A stretch of DNA of 12,007 nucleotides from an uncultured Parabacteroides sp. GTDB taxonomy: Bacteria; Bacteroidota; Bacteroidia; Bacteroidales; Tannerellaceae. Location: contig URGO01000099.1 of NCBI GenBank assembly GCA_900547435.1, positions 1 to 12,007 of the forward strand, read 5' to 3'. Positions 6,647 to 12,007 of the stretch are shown piece by piece. How positions within the stretch are numbered: position 1 is the stretch's first letter; every line of letters begins with the position of its first letter. A program made the position numbers and the translations under genes. The notes below the pieces were generated by a model. That model saw only the letters and a program-made list of their open reading frames with translations, did not search any database and had not been told where the DNA came from.

Positions 6647-8386
6647 ATGACTATAAAGATACAGAAACTCTTGTTTTGGAGCATAATCTTTGCCGCTTTG
6701 TTTCTTTTCTTGCAAGGGCAGTATGCTTATTTGTTTTACTATCAAGAACAATTACGCTTGTTTTTGTTCTCGAAAACGTATGTGTGGAATTGTGTGGTGA
6801 ATGTGGGAGGCGTAGCGGATTATATAGCCGGATTCTTTCAGCAGTTCTATCGGGTTCCGGGGATTGGCGCCGTTTTTACTTCGGGGCTTCTTGTAGCGTG
6901 TGGGTATTTGCTTCAGAAGCTTTTGTCGATTGGTATGCCTAAGCCTTCGTTGCTTCCGGATGTACTTGCGCTTATTCCGCTTGGCGGTTTACTCGTTTTG
7001 CATATTGATGAGAACTATCAGATAGCCGGGACGATTGCTTTTTTCTTTTGTTTGCTTTTCTGGTGGTTTTATGCTGTTTCAGACAAGCGGTGGATTTCTT
7101 TAGGAGGAACTGTCGTGTTGACATCCCTCCTTTATGGAATAGGGGGTGCGGTTTTTACCCTGTTTGCGTGCGGTCTGCTGGTTTATGAGTGTACTACCCG
7201 GAAGAAATACTGGATTCCGGCAATAGGATTGATTGTTCTTACCGTCTTATTTTGGATATGCTTTTCTTTGATGGAGGCATGGCAAGGTGAGCTTCGTCTC
7301 ATAGCATTGCCGGATGCCTATTATGAATATTTGCTGGATGCGAAAAAGACCTATTGGTGGTGGGGATTGACTTTATTGGTCGGGTTCGCGGCGATTTTGT
7401 TTCGGAACCGATCTGTCTCTTCCTGGAAGATGGCGGTTGCGGCGCTTTTGTTGGTTGCCGGCGCTTTGGGGAAGATATCGGTTGATAAGGATCCGGTTTT
7501 GTCTTATGCTTATGAGCGTGATTATTATTTAAGGCATCAGCAATGGGCGAAAATTGTTTCCACTTTTCCTTCAGAACATCCTATAATTCCAACCCTTAAT
7601 GTCCTGAATCTGGCATTGGCTTGCCGGCATGAGTTGGGAGACAAACTGTTCGCTTATCCGCAAAATGGCTCACAAACCTTGATATCTTCCTGGGATGGCT
7701 CCTTGATAGGCGCGATGATTTGTTCGGATATCTTTTATCAGGTGGGCGATATCGCTTCGGCTCAGAAGTTCGCTTTTGAAGGATTGATAACGACTACCCG
7801 GAGCAATCCCCGTTTGTTGAAACGTCTTGTCGAGACCAATATTATTTACGGAGCTTATGCGGTTGCCGAGAAATATATCGGGCTGTTGGAACAGACGCTG
7901 TTTTATAAGGACTGGGCATTGGCGCAACGGGCTTATTTGTCGGATGACGGCGTTCGGAAATGCGCGGAATACCAATCCAAACGGAATGGGTGGAATCATA
8001 AAGGGGCGTATGCTGTTTCCGTTAACTTCATAGAGACTTTGGAACAATTGCTGGTCAATAATCCGGAAGAGGATATGGCTCTTCAATATTTGTCCGGGTT
8101 TTATCTGTTGAACAGGAGTCTGTCCAAGTTCAAGCAGCTATATGACACTTACTACCATACCGAGGTGTGGCGTGATCTGACGGTTCATCAGCAAGAAGCG
8201 GTCATTGCCTTGGCACAAGACAATCCTGGCGAATGGGCGCGGATGGGTGTCGGTTGGGAGGTCGAGCAGCGTTATGGCGCATTCAGTCAGGATATGGCGG
8301 ATAAGCATAATTTCTTGAATTTTACGGAAGAGATGGAAAGGGATTATGGAAATACCTATTGGTTTTATTTGTTGTTTAAAAAATAA
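6647..8386 (+). CDS. Polytopic membrane protein with C-terminal helical (TPR-like) region, DUF6057-like
   Basis: Protein of 579 residues from ATG 6647 (an in-frame GTG at 6641 would add two). The first ~280 residues hold about eight hydrophobic segments (roughly 8-25, 72-92, 104-120, 126-143, 150-178, 189-208, 236-252, 260-276). The remaining ~300 residues are soluble, mostly helical and rich in paired-helix patterns (e.g. GDIASAQKFAFEGL, YGAYAVAEKYIGLLEQTL), suggesting TPR-like repeats. No catalytic motif is seen. The layout fits a Bacteroidetes family that I believe is annotated DUF6057, whose function is unknown. The lipoprotein gene 10 bp downstream makes a two-gene operon, so a cell-envelope complex is a reasonable inference. 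Confidence 0.75.
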   Translation: MTIKIQKLLFWSIIFAALFLFLQGQYAYLFYYQEQLRLFLFSKTYVWNCVVNVGGVADYIAGFFQQFYRVPGIGAVFTSGLLVACGYLLQKLLSIGMPKPSLLPDVLALIPLGGLLVLHIDENYQIAGTIAFFFCLLFWWFYAVSDKRWISLGGTVVLTSLLYGIGGAVFTLFACGLLVYECTTRKKYWIPAIGLIVLTVLFWICFSLMEAWQGELRLIALPDAYYEYLLDAKKTYWWWGLTLLVGFAAILFRNRSVSSWKMAVAALLLVAGALGKISVDKDPVLSYAYERDYYLRHQQWAKIVSTFPSEHPIIPTLNVLNLALACRHELGDKLFAYPQNGSQTLISSWDGSLIGAMICSDIFYQVGDIASAQKFAFEGLITTTRSNPRLLKRLVETNIIYGAYAVAEKYIGLLEQTLFYKDWALAQRAYLSDDGVRKCAEYQSKRNGWNHKGAYAVSVNFIETLEQLLVNNPEEDMALQYLSGFYLLNRSLSKFKQLYDTYYHTEVWRDLTVHQQEAVIALAQDNPGEWARMGVGWEVEQRYGAFSQDMADKHNFLNFTEEMERDYGNTYWFYLLFKK

Positions 8387-8396
8387 GGAATCGAAA

Positions 8397-9842
8397 ATGA
8401 AGAAATGGTTGTTGTTTATAGCTTTGTGTCTGACCGCCTGTTCGCGGGATAATTCCATCGATATGACTATGGATGAGGCGGTACGGCTGTTCCCGGATTA
8501 TACGGATATAACGGTTCCTTATAATATAGCGCCTTTGAATTTTTCTGTTTCTCCGGAGCAGGGTGAGGTGAGGTTTGCTGTGCTGGAAGTGGACGGCGAG
8601 AGTTGGCAGGTGGAGGCTTCAGACGGGCAGATTGCGTTTCCGGTAAAGAAATGGCGCAAGTGGATGGAGCGTGCCAAGGGGAAAACGGTGAAAGTAACGG
8701 TGGTCTGCCGGAAAGAGGGGCAGAATGTGGCTTATCGTCCTTATTCGCTTAGCGTTGCCGAAGAGCCGATAGACCGTTATGTAGCTTATCGCCTGATTGA
8801 GCCGGGCTATGAGGTGTGGAATCAAATGGGTATCTACCAGCGTGATTTGGAATCATTCGAACAGACTCCGATTATCGAAAACAAGATTACGGAAAATAAT
8901 TGCGTCAATTGCCATTCTTTTTGTAACCGTAATCCGGAACAATATGTATTCCATATGCGTGCTTCATTAGGCGGAACGGTATTGAAAGAGGGTGACGGGT
9001 TGGAGTTTCTGGATACAAAGACCAAACAGACTTTATCTTCTTTTACCTATCCTTATTGGCATCCGTCCGGAAGGTTCATCGCTTTTTCTATCAACAAGAC
9101 AACGCAAGGATTTCATCCTACGCAGCGGGTCGAAGTGTATGACATGGCTTCTGATGTGATTGTCTATGATGTAAAGAACCGTACCGTGCTGGCTTCTCCG
9201 TTGACCGGCTCTGTTCAGTCGTTTGAGACATTCCCCTCTTTTTCATCGGATGGAAAACGACTCTATTTTTGTTCGGCTCCAGCCAAAGAGATGCCGGATT
9301 CCATTCCGGAATTGAGATATAATTTATGTAGTATCTCTTTTGATGCGGAAAGCGGGACTTTAGGCAATCGGGTGGATACGCTCTTTTATGCGGACAGAGA
9401 GGGGAGGAGCTTCTCTTTCCCACGTGTGTCGCCTGACGGACGTTTTCTGATGGGTACGGTTTCCGCATATGGAACTTTCCCGATTTGGCACAAGGACGCG
9501 GATTTGTGCCTGATTGATTTGAAAGAGAAGAAAGAAGTTTCCCTTGCCCGGTTGAACAGTCCGGATACGGAGAGTTATCATGCCTGGTCGTCCAATGGGC
9601 GTTGGGTGGTGTTTAGCAGCCGCCGGTTGGACGGTTTATATACGCGCTTGTTCTTTGCGTATGTTTCTGATTCGGGAGAAGCGGGAAAGCCTTTTTTGCT
9701 TCCGTTATCCCATGTCTCGGAAAATGCGGCTTGTATGAAATCTTTCAATATTCCGGAGTTTGTTACCGGGGAAGTGAAGAATAAATCGAGGACGATCCGG
9801 AAGTTGGCTGAGCAGGGAGCTATCGGGGTAAGTGTAAAATGA
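8397..9842 (+). CDS. Lipoprotein with single c-type haem motif and PD40/TolB-like beta-propeller repeats
   Basis: Protein of 481 residues. ATG 8397 is chosen because it gives a lipoprotein signal, MKKWLLFIALCLTAC, with lipobox LTAC and lipidated C15; an upstream in-frame ATG (8346) would bury it inside the previous gene. After an N-terminal beta-rich region comes CVNCH (C169, C172, H173), the covalent haem-c motif. Four PD40/WD-like strands follow: YPYWHPSGRFIAFS (218-231), FPSFSSDGKRLYFCS (279-293), FPRVSPDGRFLMG (341-353) and SYHAWSSNGRWVVFSS (393-408), implying a propeller. It should be periplasmic or surface-exposed and membrane-anchored. A redox or electron-transfer role is suggested only by CXXCH; the same residues could be structural or metal-binding. 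It is co-transcribed with the membrane protein upstream. Confidence 0.82.
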   Translation: MKKWLLFIALCLTACSRDNSIDMTMDEAVRLFPDYTDITVPYNIAPLNFSVSPEQGEVRFAVLEVDGESWQVEASDGQIAFPVKKWRKWMERAKGKTVKVTVVCRKEGQNVAYRPYSLSVAEEPIDRYVAYRLIEPGYEVWNQMGIYQRDLESFEQTPIIENKITENNCVNCHSFCNRNPEQYVFHMRASLGGTVLKEGDGLEFLDTKTKQTLSSFTYPYWHPSGRFIAFSINKTTQGFHPTQRVEVYDMASDVIVYDVKNRTVLASPLTGSVQSFETFPSFSSDGKRLYFCSAPAKEMPDSIPELRYNLCSISFDAESGTLGNRVDTLFYADREGRSFSFPRVSPDGRFLMGTVSAYGTFPIWHKDADLCLIDLKEKKEVSLARLNSPDTESYHAWSSNGRWVVFSSRRLDGLYTRLFFAYVSDSGEAGKPFLLPLSHVSENAACMKSFNIPEFVTGEVKNKSRTIRKLAEQGAIGVSVK

Positions 9843-9930
9843 AAGCGAAAAAACAGGTTTATTATGTAAAAAATAAAAAAATATTACCACCTTTTTAGGG
9901 GATGCCTAAGTCGGACGAGTCATATAAGTA
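9843..9930 (+). promoter_or_regulatory. Spacer upstream of FecR, candidate promoter region
   Basis: This 88-bp AT-rich gap precedes the FecR gene. A GC-richer patch, GGGGATGCCTAAGTCGGACG (9898-9917), followed by ATATAAG, stands out and lies where an ECF-sigma-type promoter could be, but I cannot match it to a defined consensus. A 19-codon mini-ORF (9839-9898), starting on the lipoprotein stop, ends just before it. No sigma-factor gene or remnant is visible. Confidence 0.3.
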
Positions 9931-10935
9931 ATGATGGAGATAAAAAACGATACACAAATTCCATGGCAGCTTCTGCGGAAAGCGTTGGAGTTGGAATTGG
10001 ATGAACAGGAGGCTGATGCTTTTGCGGTATGGCTTTCCGATTCCTCTCATGCGGAACTGTATGCGGAATTGAAACGGCTTTGGTTGCTGCTTTTGCGGCA
10101 GAGCATGGAGCGGAAAGAGACGTTGAACCGGGATGAGTTGTGGAAGCGTCTGCAAGAACGGATTGCTGTCCGGGAAAAAAGGAATCAACGTGCAGCCATT
10201 TCTTATCTCCGTTGGGGGGCAGTGGCGGCTTGTATCGGGGTATTGATCGGATTGGCGGTGATGTTTGGAATTTCGCAGGAAGAACAAGCTGTTTCAGCTT
10301 CACAGGTGTATACGGCTTTGAATGGAAAAGCGAAAATCGTTTTGCCGGACAGTTCGACAGTATGGCTGAATGCGGGAGCTACATTGACCTGTGTGCCGGA
10401 CGATTGGACGCAGGCGCGGACGGTCGAATTGAGCGGCGAGGCTTTCTTCGAGGTACGGAAAGACCCGGAGCATCCGTTTTTGGTGAATGCCGGAGGCATT
10501 GAGGTAAAGGTGTATGGCACGTCGTTCAATGTGAATGCGACAGACGAAATGGCGGATGTGAAGGTCTCGTTGGTGGAAGGATCGGTCTCGGTCAGCAAGT
10601 CGGACAAAACGAATTTGATAAAGCCCGGTGAAATGGCGGTTTATTCCAAGCAGACCGGCGAGTTGAGAACAGAACCTGCCGATGTGATATTGGAATCGAT
10701 GTGGGCCAGCGAGTCGGTTCGCTTTGAACGTAAATCATTGCCCGAATTGGAAAAGTATTTGGAGCGGTGGTATAACGTGCAGATTATATTGGATAGCAAT
10801 ATATCCGACGAACAAGCTTATACATTCTCGATAAAGGATGAATCGTTGGATGAGATACTGAGGCTGATGTCGCATATCTATCCGATTCAATATGACTTTC
10901 GGGAAGAAAATATAGTAGTAATAACAAACAAATAA
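9931..10935 (+). CDS. FecR-family anti-sigma factor
   Basis: Protein of 334 residues, normal for Bacteroidetes FecR proteins; ATG at 9931 or 9934. The cytoplasmic N-terminal part (1-~92) would bind an ECF sigma factor. One membrane segment follows (about 94-113), then the periplasmic FecR domain with VYTALNGKAKIVLPDSSTVW (126-145), VELSGEAFFEVRKDPEHPF (165-183), VKVYGTSFNVNA (192-203) and VSLVEGSVSV (212-221). The C-terminal DUF4974 domain is ~262-331 (VRFERKSLPELEKYLERWYN...). In the known pathway the STN domain of a SusC-type receptor signals ligand to FecR, which releases or activates a sigma factor that transcribes the receptor operon. The matching STN receptor lies downstream. Unusually no ECF sigma gene is adjacent. 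Confidence 0.94.
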   Translation: MMEIKNDTQIPWQLLRKALELELDEQEADAFAVWLSDSSHAELYAELKRLWLLLLRQSMERKETLNRDELWKRLQERIAVREKRNQRAAISYLRWGAVAACIGVLIGLAVMFGISQEEQAVSASQVYTALNGKAKIVLPDSSTVWLNAGATLTCVPDDWTQARTVELSGEAFFEVRKDPEHPFLVNAGGIEVKVYGTSFNVNATDEMADVKVSLVEGSVSVSKSDKTNLIKPGEMAVYSKQTGELRTEPADVILESMWASESVRFERKSLPELEKYLERWYNVQIILDSNISDEQAYTFSIKDESLDEILRLMSHIYPIQYDFREENIVVITNK

Positions 10936-10968
10936 AAATGCTATGCCTATGAAACAGGACTGAATTGC

Positions 10969-10996
10969 TTGAAAAACATGAATTGAAAAACATGAA
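10969..10996 (+). repeat. Tandem 14-bp repeat between FecR and SusC-like genes
   Basis: TTGAAAAACATGAA occurs twice head-to-tail (10969-10982 and 10983-10996). A looser copy, TTAGAAACATGAG (11021-11033), lies just before the receptor ATG. The repeat sits in the 100-bp gap that forms the leader of the receptor gene. It could be a slippage duplication or a protein- or RNA-binding site; no hairpin or terminator is evident there. Confidence 0.7.
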
Positions 10997-11035
10997 TTTA
11001 AAATTAATTGAGTACTAATCTTAGAAACATGAGTC

Positions 11036-12007
11036 ATGAAGAAACGCTCGTTTTATTTATCTAAAGGGAGCTTATGGAGGCTTCCCTTATCATTAAGTTT
11101 ATTTTTAGTGGCTCCTAATGTACAGACATTTGCAAAGGAGCAAATTAAGTCGATATCCGTACAGTTGTCGGATGTTTCGCTAAAAGAAGCGATGAACCGT
11201 ATCGAATCGGTCAGTGGCTATTCTTTTTTCTACGATGAAAATGACATTGACCTGTCTGCGCGTGTTTCATTGAGCGCGTCCAACGAATCGTTGATAGATG
11301 TATTGGATGCTATGTTGAAATCAACGGGATTGACCTATGAAATCTCGAAAAACCAAATTGTGCTGTATGCCGTAGCTTCAGAAGGAAGCGGTTCAACCAT
11401 GGCTTCTCCGGATGGAATACAGCAATCGCGGGTACAGGTGCAGGGAACGGTTGTGGATGCAACCGGCCAGCCGGTAATCGGAGCCAACATTGTGGAAAAA
11501 GGAACAACCAACGGAACCATTTCCGACATGGACGGAAAGTTTACCTTGAGCGTCGCTGAAGGTTCTTCCATCGAAATTACTTACATAGGCTTTGTAAATC
11601 AATTAGTTAAAACTCCCGTGGGGGGGGTAATTTATCCATAACGTTGAAAGAAGATTCCGAAACCTTGGATGAAGTCGTTATTACCGGTTTCGGATTGGCA
11701 CAGAAAAAAGCCACATTGACCGGAGCTATTTCTTCGGTGGGAGCCAAAGATTTGGTGAAGGCTACAGCCATCAATGCTTCTACGGCTTTGGCCGGAAAGA
11801 TTGCCGGTGTGAACTTCCGTCAGACGGATGGACGCCCGGGTGCAACAACCAAAGTCCAGATTCGTAACATGGGTACACCGTTGTATGTAATCGATGGTGT
11901 GGTAAAGGACGAAGGACAGTTTAATAATATCGTGAAGAATCCAAATAGAAACGCAACGATTCGTTAGCAAACAGGATAAAAACTCATCGGTCGGGGAACG
12001 CCGCGCG
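11036..12007 (+). CDS. SusC-like TonB-dependent receptor, N-terminal part, frameshifted
   Basis: From ATG 11036 the first frame codes a signal peptide (1-33), an STN domain (~38-112; SVQLSDVSLKEAMNRIES, GLTYEISKNQIVLY) and a carboxypeptidase-regulatory-like domain (VQGTVVDATGQPVIGANI..., 135-~190). The frame runs into a stop (11639-11641) just after a run of eight G. One frame back, the canonical continuation NLSITLKEDSETLDEVVITG begins at 11629. It includes the TonB box/SusC signature and the plug (ALAGKIAGVNFRQTDGRPGA, IRNMGTPLYVIDGVV) up to about 11930. One missing G explains the break. After 11930 the frame fails, though bases still faintly resemble the expected plug coding. The intact protein would bind and import glycans or other nutrients with a SusD partner, controlled through FecR. 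It may be a real phase-off gene or a sequence error. Confidence 0.88.
11620..11627 (+). repeat. Run of eight G at the SusC frameshift
   Basis: Eight consecutive G follow ...ACTCCCGT. With nine G the reading would be VKTPVGGGNLSITL, which joins the two coding frames without a gap. Homopolymer G runs are slippage-prone in replication and transcription, and also in sequencing. Confidence 0.8.

Noticed and set aside
6397..6684. 95-codon open frame on the minus strand between ychF and the membrane-protein gene
   Set aside because: No recognisable domain, low-complexity composition, and it overlaps the ychF promoter and the start of the divergent gene.
9839..9898. 19-codon mini-ORF starting on the lipoprotein stop codon
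   Set aside because: The ATGA overlap is suggestive of coupling, but the peptide is short, lysine-rich and arises in AT-rich spacer; not enough to call a gene.
11644..11967. Separate small gene after the SusC frameshift
   Set aside because: Its sequence is the direct continuation of the receptor (TonB box and plug), so it is part of the same gene, not an independent one.
1..12007. CRISPR arrays, tRNA/rRNA genes, insertion sequences
   Set aside because: No spaced repeats of CRISPR type, no cloverleaf or rRNA-like segments and no transposase coding were seen on either strand.

Overview
The window looks like Bacteroidales chromosome (Bacteroides/Parabacteroides type). Grounds for this are a SusC-like TonB-dependent receptor with an STN domain next to a FecR anti-sigma gene, a second TonB-dependent receptor beside a two-component system, Bacteroidetes-style promoters (TAnnTTTG -7 boxes, little Shine-Dalgarno), and a PD40-type lipoprotein. 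Genus is not resolved. The sequence appears to run to a contig end: the last ~75 bases look like degraded coding sequence.

Left region (1-3386). The 5' part of an outer-membrane TonB-dependent receptor runs leftward off the window. Facing away from it is a tight rightward chain: a RelE/HigB-like toxin, a short HigA-like antitoxin that ends where its DNA-binding domain should begin, a membrane sensor kinase and an OmpR-family response regulator. The last three genes are linked by 4-base ATGA overlaps. The receptor/toxin gap (634-828) holds GTTAT half-sites at exact 11-bp steps (679, 690, 701, 712, then 730 and 741). This is the geometry expected for an OmpR-family regulator. The simplest reading is that the kinase/regulator pair controls the receptor and perhaps its own operon, and that a toxin-antitoxin cassette was inserted into that promoter-to-kinase interval and eroded.

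Middle region (3387-6646). A compact, AT-rich two-gene cassette encodes an ABC/OLD-like AAA ATPase and a DUF4276 (TOPRIM-like) protein. It has its own promoter and a terminator and is a candidate anti-phage or other conflict system. It lies between the response regulator and the housekeeping GTPase gene ychF, which is read leftward from a good -7 box with a hairpin in its leader.

Right region (6647-12007). A polytopic membrane protein with a helical-repeat tail is followed 10 bp later by a lipoprotein with one c-type haem motif (CVNCH) and beta-propeller-like repeats. Next come a FecR anti-sigma factor with no ECF sigma gene beside it, and a SusC-like receptor. The SusC frame breaks at a run of eight G and resumes one frame away, then degenerates after about 11930. 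Slippage at the G run could be phase variation or a sequencing error, and the decayed tail makes error plausible.
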